Source: Verrucomicrobiota bacterium
GTDB lineage: Bacteria > Verrucomicrobiota > Verrucomicrobiia > Verrucomicrobiales > DEV007
Length of the DNA: 64,000 nt
NCBI GenBank assembly: GCA_963205275.1
Contig: CAUJIH010000103.1
Location: 1-64,000 of the forward strand
Direction: 5' to 3'
Position 1 is the first letter of the stretch. Each line of letters begins with the position of its first letter. Both the position numbers and the translations under genes were made by a program. The notes beneath the pieces were generated by a model. The model did no database searches. It saw nothing but the letters and a program-made list of their open reading frames with translations, and was not told the DNA's origin. This document shows, piece by piece, positions 1 through 7,607 of this stretch.

Positions 1-117
1 TTGATGATACGTGAGAATCTGCTACTCTCACCCGACTATGATTCATGGTTCTTCTTCATGAACCACTACCTTCCCATATCCACCCAATCTCCGGATCTAC
101 AACTTTGTACAGATTGA
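1..117 (+). CDS. Partial C-terminus of an upstream phage gene (unidentified)
   Basis: Frame 1 is open from the window edge to TGA at 115-117 (38 codons); the other two plus frames stop within the first dozen bases. The residues are aromatic-rich and include PDYDSWFFFMNHYLP. Its place just before the tail genes would suit the end of a capsid or connector gene, but I cannot recognise a family. About 95 bases without a clear ORF follow before the next start. Confidence 0.3.
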   Translation: MMIRENLLLSPDYDSWFFFMNHYLPISTQSPDLQLCTD

Positions 118-212
118 TAGATAAACACTTGTCGCACAGCGACTTAGTTCAACAATCCAGTATTCGTGATCCATGCTCGATCTTCACTGATTGACAGATC
201 GAACGGGTCGGA

Positions 213-524
213 ATGGCTGCCTTTCGTTATGATGAGATCGACTCTGACCTATCCTTGATCTTCGATGAGATCGGGATTCTGATTGCGTGGAATGGTGGGT
301 CCTACACGGCGGTCGTAACTGAGCCACAAGTTGAACTCGATCTCCAGAGCGGGGGCTTTCTCCCCGAGTCTGATTTCCAGGTTCGACTTCGCAAGACTTC
401 GCTGCCGACTCCTTGGCCAAAAAACCGTCAGTCGATCACGATTCAGGGAGAGACTTTTGTCATTAAGGGACTCACAAACAAGCCGACGAGTCCTCTCCTG
501 ATTCTTCACGTTGTCCGCGCATGA
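213..524 (+). CDS. Putative phage head-tail connector/joining protein
   Basis: This 103 aa protein has no motif I can name with certainty. Its size, and its position directly before a tail-completion-like gene, with which it overlaps by 4 bases (ATGA), match the small head-tail joining proteins that precede gpU-like proteins in siphophage and lambdoid tail modules. The sequence is beta-rich and ends in a run typical of a final strand (SPLLILHVVRA). The function is inferred mainly from gene order. Confidence 0.45.
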   Translation: MAAFRYDEIDSDLSLIFDEIGILIAWNGGSYTAVVTEPQVELDLQSGGFLPESDFQVRLRKTSLPTPWPKNRQSITIQGETFVIKGLTNKPTSPLLILHVVRA

Positions 525-922
525 ACTCGCTCCTCGAATCCATTTTCGCCTCGTGGCTCACACAATCTACCTTGGATCGTCCTGTTTATACGGGATCTTC
601 GAGCGAAGAGTTCAACCTAGAACAGCTCGCGGTGATCGTGGTGGTTCCAGAGATTGAGCACTCTGTCGGACCACTGCACAAGGCGACGGTGAATCTCATC
701 GTCTCTGCCCCGGCGTATCACGCTACGGTCGAATCCTATCGCGGAGTTGCCGCCACCCTTCGCTCGTTGGTGGAGGATCATGCAAATGGCGGTCTTTCCG
801 ATGAATTTGAGTCTGCAAATTTCGATCTCGGAGGTATCTGGATCAAGGATAGCAGTGAGCGCATCGAGGAGGATCGCTGGGTTCACAGTCTCGCTCTCAC
901 CGTCGGCGTGATCGCTCGTTGA
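521..922 (+). CDS. Putative tail completion/terminator protein (gpU-like)
   Basis: This 133 aa protein starts inside the preceding gene by an ATGA overlap. The centre (VGPLHKATVNLIVSAPAYH) and the end (RWVHSLALTVGVIAR) show the alternating beta pattern and trailing strand seen in tail terminator proteins that cap the tail tube and join the head. The assignment rests on size, fold-like pattern and position before the putative tube proteins; no catalytic motif is expected. Confidence 0.45.
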   Translation: MNSLLESIFASWLTQSTLDRPVYTGSSSEEFNLEQLAVIVVVPEIEHSVGPLHKATVNLIVSAPAYHATVESYRGVAATLRSLVEDHANGGLSDEFESANFDLGGIWIKDSSERIEEDRWVHSLALTVGVIAR

Positions 923-937
923 CATGCGTAGCGCGGT

Positions 938-1276
938 ATGCCCACGCATATTGGCGTCACGACTAATTTTGGACTCACTACCCCAATCGGAGGTTATGTC
1001 CATGAATCTTCTCGCGAGGAAAGTATAGATGTCGCGACGATTCGTAATGAAATGGGAGTGACAGTGAAAGCAGTTCCGAAGCCTCTGATCACACGCACCG
1101 TAAGCATCAAGGGAAAGGGCGACGCCGGACTAGCCGCAGTGGTGAGCGGCGCATTTACCGAGGGGACTTTGCGCATTACTGAGGCCAAACAGAGCGAGGG
1201 TAACGACGACTTTCCTGACTTTGAAATCACTGGCCTCGCCTATCTGAATCTCTCTGGTTCTGATCAAGAATCGTAA
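938..1276 (+). CDS. Small phage tail protein, copy 1 of a paralogous pair
   Basis: This 112 aa protein shares a pattern with the next gene: a SIKGKGD / SVKGRGD core, then a strand and a late acidic motif (EAKQSEGNDD here, VKESEKNDD in the next). The pair sits where major tail or tail-tube proteins lie in other siphophages, between tail completion and chaperone genes. At about 110 aa each they are short for a classical tail-tube protein. A tail structural role is inferred from position. Confidence 0.5.
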   Translation: MPTHIGVTTNFGLTTPIGGYVHESSREESIDVATIRNEMGVTVKAVPKPLITRTVSIKGKGDAGLAAVVSGAFTEGTLRITEAKQSEGNDDFPDFEITGLAYLNLSGSDQES

Positions 1277-1282
1277 ACTGTC

Positions 1283-1615
1283 ATGCCTGTAACACTCACC
1301 CAGATCGGTATTCAATCCGTGGACATCACTTTGGCGGAAAGCGTGGAAGTGACGGCGAAAATTGAGACGAAGCCCCTGCTCGACAAGGACGGAAAGTTCG
1401 CTACGGGGGCGGCGTTTGATCCGACTTCGGATTTCAGTGTCAAGGGGCGGGGTGACCTGCCTGTGGGCCTAGCTATCGGAAGCGACGGCGGATCGGATAT
1501 CGAGGGACTGTTCAACGCGGGGATCACGATCCTCACCTCGGTCAAGGAGTCGGAGAAGAATGACGACTGGAACGCCTGGGAATGTTCTGGGCAGAATTTC
1601 CCGAATGCACTATGA
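1283..1615 (+). CDS. Small phage tail protein, copy 2 of a paralogous pair
   Basis: This 110 aa protein aligns by eye with the preceding gene, with both the SVKGRGD core and the ESEKNDD motif near the C-terminus. It starts 6 bases after its paralogue stops and its own stop overlaps the next start (ATGA at 1612-1615). A tandem duplication of a tube or tube-associated protein is the simplest reading. The two copies have diverged strongly, so both are probably used. Confidence 0.5.
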   Translation: MPVTLTQIGIQSVDITLAESVEVTAKIETKPLLDKDGKFATGAAFDPTSDFSVKGRGDLPVGLAIGSDGGSDIEGLFNAGITILTSVKESEKNDDWNAWECSGQNFPNAL

Positions 1616-2070
1616 GGACAGGTCAGAAAATCATCTTTGTTCGCGGCAGTGAACCACCCTTGCGTTCTACTGACACGTCTCTGATTGCGGCGGCTCTCGT
1701 GAGTGGCTGCCGCTTGGCAGGACAAAAGCCATTTTTGCACACGATTGAGGAAGTGAATGGGGAGGCGAGTCGGACGACTACTTGGAGCGTGGACGGGGGC
1801 AGTGAAATGGTCTTCCGCCCGAATTTCTCGGAAGAGAAAATTGACTTTGCGGAATTTCGCCGCCGTTTCGAGGATGAAAACTGGTGGCGTGAGAATCCCG
1901 ATCATCCCATTGCCTATATGAGGGCGTTTGCCGATGTCCTCGCGGATCTTTACTCACAACTTCGCAGCCAGAAGCCTGCCTTGCTTCTGAGAAAAGGCTC
2001 TCGCTTTGCTGTCATTCCTCAAGATGCCGATCCTGAGCGCAAGCGCAAAATTCTCGAACTCTTGGGATGA
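1612..2070 (+). CDS. Hypothetical phage tail-module protein
   Basis: This 152 aa protein is not recognised. The start at 1612 is preferred over the in-frame ATG at 1582 because it gives the ATGA overlap used throughout this module. The N-terminus contains a GQKIIFVRGSEPPLRST stretch, the middle is acidic, and the C-terminus is helical and basic (DPERKRKILELLG). It lies directly upstream of the chaperone gene and overlaps it by 4 bases. A structural or assembly role is likely only from context. Confidence 0.55.
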   Translation: MRTGQKIIFVRGSEPPLRSTDTSLIAAALVSGCRLAGQKPFLHTIEEVNGEASRTTTWSVDGGSEMVFRPNFSEEKIDFAEFRRRFEDENWWRENPDHPIAYMRAFADVLADLYSQLRSQKPALLLRKGSRFAVIPQDADPERKRKILELLG

Positions 2071-2510
2071 TCCAAAATTTTTCTCTCATGTCCAAAGATA
2101 CTCGATCCACTGCCCTCGAAGCCGCCTTTGCCGAACCTGCGGGTGAAACAACGAAGGTGGGGAGTCTTCATCTGCGCCCGCTCTCTCTCGGGACGGTTAA
2201 CGTCTGTCGTCAACTCGGGCTTTCGCTCTTTCTCGATGAGGATGTGGAGATCGACGATACGGAGAGACAGCGCCAGATTGTTGCCTTTGCATGGGTGCAA
2301 TCCGCGCCTCTTTCCGTGGTTCTGGCGGCACTCCGGAATGACACTGCGATAGATTGCATTGCAGAGTTTGAGTTCCAGTTGGAAGTAGGCGATCTGCCTG
2401 CGCTGATCGCGGAAATTCAAAGGGTATCGAAACTGGCTGCGGCTGCCGTAGTCGATGTGGCTCCCAAACCAGGACACACCGGAGAAGACGGCGCACCCCC
2501 AAACTACTAG
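2067..2510 (+). CDS. Tail assembly chaperone, short form (gpG-like)
   Basis: This 147 aa protein lies directly before the gp10/gpZ-like and tape measure genes, the usual place of the gpG/gpGT chaperones that bind the tape measure protein during tail assembly. Its mostly helical, acidic sequence fits that family. The last codons contain a perfect slippery heptamer, and the -1 frame stays open past the stop, which is the hallmark of this gene pair. An in-frame ATG at 2088 is an alternative start, but 2067 gives the ATGA overlap with the previous gene. Confidence 0.7.
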   Translation: MIQNFSLMSKDTRSTALEAAFAEPAGETTKVGSLHLRPLSLGTVNVCRQLGLSLFLDEDVEIDDTERQRQIVAFAWVQSAPLSVVLAALRNDTAIDCIAEFEFQLEVGDLPALIAEIQRVSKLAAAAVVDVAPKPGHTGEDGAPPNY

Positions 2511-2740
2511 AGCCAGGGTGGACAGCGGCGATCCTCTTCACTCTGGCACGCGAAACTAGCTGGACGGAGGATTTTCTGCTCTGGCAGCTCCCTCTGGCGC
2601 GAGCGCTCCAATACTACCACTGCGCTCTTCGCGCTTCTCTTGTGTGGACGATACCGCCAAGCGAACCCGTGCATGAGAGTCTGGCTCGTCTGGAAGCTCT
2701 GGCCGCGACTCTGGGCGTTGACGAGGAGGACTGGACATGA
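2067..2740 (+). CDS. Tail assembly chaperone, -1 frameshift fusion (gpGT-like)
   Basis: Shifting -1 at the CCCAAAC heptamer (2498-2504) bypasses TAG at 2508-2510 and adds 78 codons, giving a predicted 224 aa fusion ending at TGA 2738-2740. The extension contains TEDFLLWQLPLARALQYY and ends in an acidic GVDEEDWT. It has no convincing start codon of its own, and its stop overlaps the start of the next gene (ATGA). In lambda and relatives the rare fusion bridges the tail tube and the tape measure protein. The frameshift is predicted from sequence only. Confidence 0.75.
2498..2504 (+). other. Programmed -1 frameshift site (CCCAAAC)
   Basis: In the zero frame the codons read C CCA AAC, an exact X XXY YYZ heptamer. 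After slipping, the tRNAs re-pair with CCC and AAA. The zero-frame stop follows one codon later. No strong downstream pseudoknot was worked out by eye, although the following region is GC-rich. Confidence 0.7.
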
Positions 2741-3387
2741 GCATAGACATCGACATGCGCGAGTTCATGAACACGGTGGCTCGCTTTTTGGCCACTTCGA
2801 AGAGGGACGGCCTAGTGGTGATGCGGGAACAGGCTCGCGGAGTGCTTCGTGAGGTGATCGCGCTGACTCCGCCGGGCCGACCGGGAGTGTCCGGGAACGC
2901 CCGAAGTCGCGGGGCAGCAAAGGTGAAAGCAGATATACTAAAGCTGGTTCGGGGAACGAATGCCGAGGCTCGCGTGGAGCGGCTCGATATAGCGCAAATC
3001 CACGCAGCCAATCGGCGAGGAGGCCGTGTGACAAGCTCGATCACTCCGCGTATCCGTGTCCCTGCCAGTGCTCTTCGCGCCTACATCCAGAGAAAACAAA
3101 AGCGGGTGGGACGGCTCGCCTCTGGTTGGAACACGGCGGCGGCCCGTCTCGGCTATCGCCCTCCCGCATGGATCTGGAGAAATGATGGCCCCGGTTCTAT
3201 CGAGATTCGTGTGACTGATAAAGACCTCGTGATCCGGGCGACGAACCAGGTTGCATACGCCTCCGAGATTTCGATGCTCAATCGACGCATTCAGACCGCA
3301 CTCAATATCCAGCGTAACAAAATGGAGCGCCGTCTCGCCTATTTCATGAAACAGTCGGCAGCTCGCTCCGGGTTCAAGTCCTCGTAA
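2737..3387 (+). CDS. HK97 gp10/gpZ-like minor tail or tail-completion protein
   Basis: This 216 aa basic protein begins with a helix-rich segment (REQARGVLREVIALTPPG) followed by Gly/Ser/Arg-rich sequence, then VGRLASGWNTAAARLG and a late beta segment with NQVAYASEI. The combination of a TPP-G turn, an S-G-W helix and a V-Y/A-N strand is typical of proteins that complete the tail end at the neck. It overlaps the chaperone fusion by 4 bases. In most siphophages this type of gene precedes the tube gene; here it lies between chaperone and tape measure. Confidence 0.5.
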   Translation: MSIDIDMREFMNTVARFLATSKRDGLVVMREQARGVLREVIALTPPGRPGVSGNARSRGAAKVKADILKLVRGTNAEARVERLDIAQIHAANRRGGRVTSSITPRIRVPASALRAYIQRKQKRVGRLASGWNTAAARLGYRPPAWIWRNDGPGSIEIRVTDKDLVIRATNQVAYASEISMLNRRIQTALNIQRNKMERRLAYFMKQSAARSGFKSS

Positions 3388-3391
3388 TTCA

Positions 3392-5146
3392 ATGGCCTCC
3401 ATTACTGCTGAACTCGCCCTAGAGGTTTCCAAGTTTCAGGGAGCTTTGCGTCAGGCGCAGAATTCTCTGCGGAGCTTCCGCACTCAGGCGCGCAGTCAGG
3501 GTGCGGGACTGGGCTCAGCTATTTTTGCCAGTGTCGGAAAAGCAGCGGCGGGGATAGGGGCGATACTGGCAGGAGCCAAAATCGCATCCAAAACCGGGGA
3601 GCTAATCTCTGGCTCCATTCAGCGGGCGGTCGATGCGGAGCAACTGCAAGTGAGCTTTGACGTGCTGATCGGGGATGCCTCGAAGGCGACAAACACGATT
3701 GAGTCTCTGCGAAAACTCGGAGCTGATACTCCTTTGGAATTTCCCGAGCTTGCGGAAGCCGCCCGGCAGCTCATCGCGTTTCAGGAAGATGCCAGTACCG
3801 TCACGGACACGCTGCGGCGGATCGGAGACGTGTCCACGGGAATTCAGGCTCCCATCGGCGAGATTGCTGAAATGTATGGTCGCGCTCGTGTCCAGGGGCG
3901 GCTATTTTCTCAGGACTTGAAGCGCTTAACAAGTCGCGGTATCCCCATCATACAGGAATTTGCCAAGCAGTTGGGAGTCACGGATTCCGAGGTGCAGAAG
4001 ATGGCTAGCGCTGGGAAACTGAGCTTTTCCAATCTAGAACAGGCCTTTATCGACCTGACTTCCGAGGGAGGGAAATTCAACAACATGATGGAGCGCCAGA
4101 GTCACACGGTGGGCGGTCTCTGGTCCACTTTGCAGGATAACTTCGGCGAAATGCTGCTTTCCTTCGGTGAACCCATCAATGATGCATTGCGCCCGCTGCT
4201 CGAAGATGCTGTGGAGCAGGTCGATAAACTTCAGGAAGGAGCCGCTCGATTGGGGGCGGCGCTTTCCTCGGCCATGCGAATCGTGATCGGAATTTTTCGC
4301 GAGTTCAGCATGGGCGAAATCGGGCTGCTCCTGCTCGATTCGCTTGTGCTGGCTTTCAAGTCCTCGGTGAACACGCTCTATCGAGGGCTTGTGAGCGTGA
4401 TCGCTGCTGCGGGTCGGTTCATCGTCGAAATCTTCAAGAGTGCTTTGACGCTCTTTTCGATTCTCGGCACCGCAGACTTCTGGAAAGGCATGGGCAATGT
4501 TCTCGCCGGTGTCGCGAAGACCTTTGCTGCCATCCTCATGGAACTGCTGGCCAAAGCGATTGAGCAAATCAAGCGTATCCCTGGGGCGAGCCGACTGCTC
4601 GGAGATTCGGATTCTTCCCTGCGAAATACTGCCGAATCTCTTCGCAAAGGTGCCGATGAAAAGCTCGCAAGAGGGTCCGACCTTCTCACGCCTGCTTTTG
4701 AAGCCGTCCAGCAACAAATGGGAGAGACTTTTCAGAACGTGGGAGAGGTGTTCACCGACGTTTGGAATAATCTCGATGATCTCATGGATACCGATGGAGA
4801 GGAATCCCGGCTCGCCGATGCTGTCCTTCGGATGATGGATCGCATGGCGCAGATGGACAAGAAGCCCGAGGTATCGAAAGGAGGGGGGCCTCCACCTGCG
4901 CTTGCCTCTGCCGGGAAGATGGAAACAGGGCGTCTTGCCACAGGAGCGTTTGCATCTGCGATCAATCTGATCATGGGACGCAGTGCCAACGAGATGATTC
5001 TCGATGAGACAAAGAAGCAGACGGAGATGCAGCAGCGTATGGTGAGCGAGTTGCAGGGACTCAATCAGAAAATGACTCCGACTCCTCAGAGTAGTGCACC
5101 TGCCGCCCCGGTTCTCGCAGTTGATACGGTGGCTCGTTTTGGATGA
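3392..5146 (+). CDS. Tape measure protein
   Basis: This 584 aa protein sets tail length and is threaded through the tail tube. Residues about 75-260 match the conserved tape-measure N-terminal domain: a QVSFDVLIGDASKA start, a TPLEFPELAEAARQL segment, GRLFSQDLKRLTSRGIPI, and a closing NMMERQSHTVGGLWSTLQD. Hydrophobic and helical stretches follow (about 300-400), and the C-terminus is Met/Gln-rich. By the usual rule of about 0.15 nm per residue the tail would be near 90 nm, short for a siphophage. It overlaps the next gene by 4 bases. Confidence 0.9.
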   Translation: MASITAELALEVSKFQGALRQAQNSLRSFRTQARSQGAGLGSAIFASVGKAAAGIGAILAGAKIASKTGELISGSIQRAVDAEQLQVSFDVLIGDASKATNTIESLRKLGADTPLEFPELAEAARQLIAFQEDASTVTDTLRRIGDVSTGIQAPIGEIAEMYGRARVQGRLFSQDLKRLTSRGIPIIQEFAKQLGVTDSEVQKMASAGKLSFSNLEQAFIDLTSEGGKFNNMMERQSHTVGGLWSTLQDNFGEMLLSFGEPINDALRPLLEDAVEQVDKLQEGAARLGAALSSAMRIVIGIFREFSMGEIGLLLLDSLVLAFKSSVNTLYRGLVSVIAAAGRFIVEIFKSALTLFSILGTADFWKGMGNVLAGVAKTFAAILMELLAKAIEQIKRIPGASRLLGDSDSSLRNTAESLRKGADEKLARGSDLLTPAFEAVQQQMGETFQNVGEVFTDVWNNLDDLMDTDGEESRLADAVLRMMDRMAQMDKKPEVSKGGGPPPALASAGKMETGRLATGAFASAINLIMGRSANEMILDETKKQTEMQQRMVSELQGLNQKMTPTPQSSAPAAPVLAVDTVARFG

Positions 5147-5835
5147 GTTCTTCTTTTCAAATGCTCGGTCTCAATGCCAGCCGAGACGAGCGACGACTAA
5201 TCTCGGTCTCCATTCCTTGGAACTGCAAAACGCTTTCAGAAACCATGAATGTCGGAGGCGGCAATCCCTTCGGACTCCCCGAGACAGGTCGGCAGGTCAA
5301 TCAGCTTGAAGACGCTTCCTACCAGGTCACAATCACCTACGAAGGGACAGAGGAGGAACCGGGAGAAGAGGCCAGCTACGAATTTGATTCGTCGTTTCGC
5401 GAGGAGCCCATCGAGAGTCATCCCAAGATCGCTCTCATCCGAAAGCGATTTGGGGGAGTCATAGGCGATGACGGTCGTATCAATTTCCCCGAAAAGGTGC
5501 CCAGTGATTCCAGCGAGACTGTCGGACTCGGTGGAGGGGAAGAATCACGAGGTGAGAAGAATCCTTTCTTCGGCCAGACCACCTATTTGGTTCTCAACGC
5601 CATATTTCGTAGAACGTATCTGAAGCGACGCATTCCGGCCAATATTCTCGATGATGTCGGCACAACCCGCCCCCGTCTCCCTGGAGGACTGCCGACTCCT
5701 AAAGGGCGCAACTGGCTCATCATGCCCCCGAAGATTAGCATGCGCGGCAATGTCTATCAGATCACCGAGGAATGGATGCTTTCCAAGCCGGGAGAAGAAT
5801 GGCCCGCCGTGATCTACGGGCTAATTGAAAAGTGA
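5143..5835 (+). CDS. Hypothetical phage protein after the tape measure (distal-tail position)
   Basis: This 230 aa protein is not recognised. It has an acidic linker (about residues 60-85, EGTEEEPGEE) and a Gly-rich stretch, followed by a basic beta-rich C-terminal half ending in EEWPAVIYGLIEK. Genes directly after the tape measure usually encode the distal tail or baseplate hub, so that role is inferred. It is coupled to both neighbours by overlapping start and stop codons. Confidence 0.55.
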   Translation: MSSSFQMLGLNASRDERRLISVSIPWNCKTLSETMNVGGGNPFGLPETGRQVNQLEDASYQVTITYEGTEEEPGEEASYEFDSSFREEPIESHPKIALIRKRFGGVIGDDGRINFPEKVPSDSSETVGLGGGEESRGEKNPFFGQTTYLVLNAIFRRTYLKRRIPANILDDVGTTRPRLPGGLPTPKGRNWLIMPPKISMRGNVYQITEEWMLSKPGEEWPAVIYGLIEK

Positions 5836-6470
5836 CTGTCTGTGACATGATAGATTTGCGAGAACTCTATGTGCAGCCGGGGCAACCCGTCTTGCCCGCG
5901 TGGCGGAGGCTTCTCGAATGGTCCAAGCAATTTCGTCTGTTCGCGGGGCGAGGAGTTCGACTCCAGCGCACTCCGAACGGGACATACATCGTGGCTGATC
6001 TTGCCTCGAATCCTTGGAATCATCCGTTCAAGGTCCGACTCTCGGGAATGGAGGCAATGATAGGATTCGGCACGGTGCAGAATGTGGTGCCGCGAATCGA
6101 AGGTAAGCGACTCGATGGCTCCGACGATAAGGGCCGCGAAGGAGAGCCTCCCAGTCTTCTAATCACCGGGGAGCCGAACGCTGAATTGCGCTCTTGGATC
6201 ATTGTTGAAGTTCGTCCTGATCTCGAATGGGGCGAAGTTCTGATGGGAGATAAGGAGGCGGTGGTCATACGACACGTCAATGATTTACAGTCTCCCAGCG
6301 CAGAGGTGGGACGACATCCTCTCGCCATGTTGATCTGGTCTTCCAATCGACGTTCGGTTCAGCGCGTCCGACAGATCACGCACTTCAACTTGCAGCACCT
6401 CTTTGTTTTGCAACAAGGAGCCACTCCACTGGCTCCGCGTCGAGGACGCCATCTTTTCTGGGCGGCATGA
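5832..6470 (+). CDS. Hypothetical phage baseplate/tip protein
   Basis: This 212 aa protein is not recognised. The GTG at 5832 overlaps the previous stop (GTGA); an ATG 15 bases later at 5847 is an equally possible start. The N-terminus has an RLLEWSKQFRLFAGRGVRL stretch and the rest is beta-rich. It overlaps the following start by 4 bases, so it belongs to the same translational chain as the tail genes. Confidence 0.5.
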   Translation: MTVCDMIDLRELYVQPGQPVLPAWRRLLEWSKQFRLFAGRGVRLQRTPNGTYIVADLASNPWNHPFKVRLSGMEAMIGFGTVQNVVPRIEGKRLDGSDDKGREGEPPSLLITGEPNAELRSWIIVEVRPDLEWGEVLMGDKEAVVIRHVNDLQSPSAEVGRHPLAMLIWSSNRRSVQRVRQITHFNLQHLFVLQQGATPLAPRRGRHLFWAA

Positions 6471-7399
6471 AGACCATTTTCGCATCTACTTGGAACGCTC
6501 TGATTGATAGGCTCAGGCGGGAGCAGGTGATCGGCTGCACGGTAACGCAATACGGTAGCTGGAAACATCCGTGGTATGTCACGCCTGCGTGGAATAAGGA
6601 GCGCGAGGAATGGGCCTGTGAAATCAATCCGGGATTCGTAAATGGACTGGACCCGGAAGTGCGCTTGCAAGCGAGTGAGGCTCCGGAGGAAACACTGGGA
6701 CGGCTTGGGGCGACTCAAGAAGCGAGGGTCGATGCTTGGCTGACGGAAGCCCCTCAAATTCCACTTCGGCAATGGCGTGCCATCGGAGACGAGGGACTGC
6801 CTGATACTGGCGAGCGGATGCCGCCTTTCTTTCAAGCGCTCACCGAGGGAGAGTCGGAAAAGAAGAGACGGCTTCTGCGAGCTTGTGAAATCGTGCTTCG
6901 CCATGATCGAATCGCAGCCGGAACAAGCTGGAATCTCGGCTCGGGGAGTAGTGGCAGTTTTGCCCAGTTCAGCGTAAGCTACGGACGCCGTCCAGGGGCG
7001 CGAGAACGAGCCTACCTCCGCACGACCTCTCGCTATGATCCTCCCACGCCTCCCGACCCGCTTGATTTACTTCTCGGTAAGGTGGTAGACGAAGGGATAG
7101 ATTCACTGCATCTATCCACTGTCTATCTTCTCTCTCCGGAAGGGGCTTCGCCCGAGTCGCCTCCGGATGCAAGCTGGACTCCATTCGTGAGACATCGAGT
7201 GTTTTGGAATCTGATTTACGCGGTCCGCTTCGATCCGCCTGTCGGGCGCACGGATGACATTACGCTCTACACAGGACTCGGTGGCGGGATCGCCGATGGA
7301 ATGATCAATCAAATGCTCGCTCAGAACAACGACGCAAGTGCCGCTGCCATGCAGTTCCTGTCGAATCGTAGCATCGAGGGCAGATTTTGGACGATTTGA
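6467..7399 (+). CDS. Hypothetical phage baseplate/tip protein
   Basis: This 310 aa protein is not recognised. It is Trp-rich at the N-terminus (STWNALIDRLRREQ, GSWKHPWYVTPAWNKE), has a Ser/Gly segment near the middle (NLGSGSSGSFAQFSVSYG) and a Gly-rich turn near the end (YTGLGGGIADGMINQML). Context, between the tape measure and the large fibre-like gene, suggests a virion tip component. Confidence 0.5.
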   Translation: MKTIFASTWNALIDRLRREQVIGCTVTQYGSWKHPWYVTPAWNKEREEWACEINPGFVNGLDPEVRLQASEAPEETLGRLGATQEARVDAWLTEAPQIPLRQWRAIGDEGLPDTGERMPPFFQALTEGESEKKRRLLRACEIVLRHDRIAAGTSWNLGSGSSGSFAQFSVSYGRRPGARERAYLRTTSRYDPPTPPDPLDLLLGKVVDEGIDSLHLSTVYLLSPEGASPESPPDASWTPFVRHRVFWNLIYAVRFDPPVGRTDDITLYTGLGGGIADGMINQMLAQNNDASAAAMQFLSNRSIEGRFWTI

Positions 7400-7401
7400 G
7401 A

Positions 7402-7581
7402 ATGGCGACCAGGAAAAATAACACAGTCAATGATGGCTTTGGTCTCGACAAAGATAGGCGGCTCGTGGATCAGCGGGAGCGGAAACAGGCGGAAAAGAAT
7501 TCGCCTCCCCCGCTCAATCCGAAGTTCCCGTTTCATGCAGTGGTGTTCGATCCTATCCTCGCTCAGGTGCGACGGAGATGA
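7402..7581 (+). CDS. Small basic hypothetical phage protein
   Basis: This 59 aa product begins at ATG 7402 (a TTG in frame at 7387 is less likely). It is charged and Lys/Arg/Asn-rich at the start and has NSPPPLNPKFPFHAVV near the end. It fills the gap between two larger tail genes in the same direction. Its reality rests on position and on filling an otherwise empty 200-base gap. Confidence 0.45.
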   Translation: MATRKNNTVNDGFGLDKDRRLVDQRERKQAEKNSPPPLNPKFPFHAVVFDPILAQVRRR

Positions 7582-7607
7582 ATTGTTGACACTCTGTCCG
7601 ATTCAAC

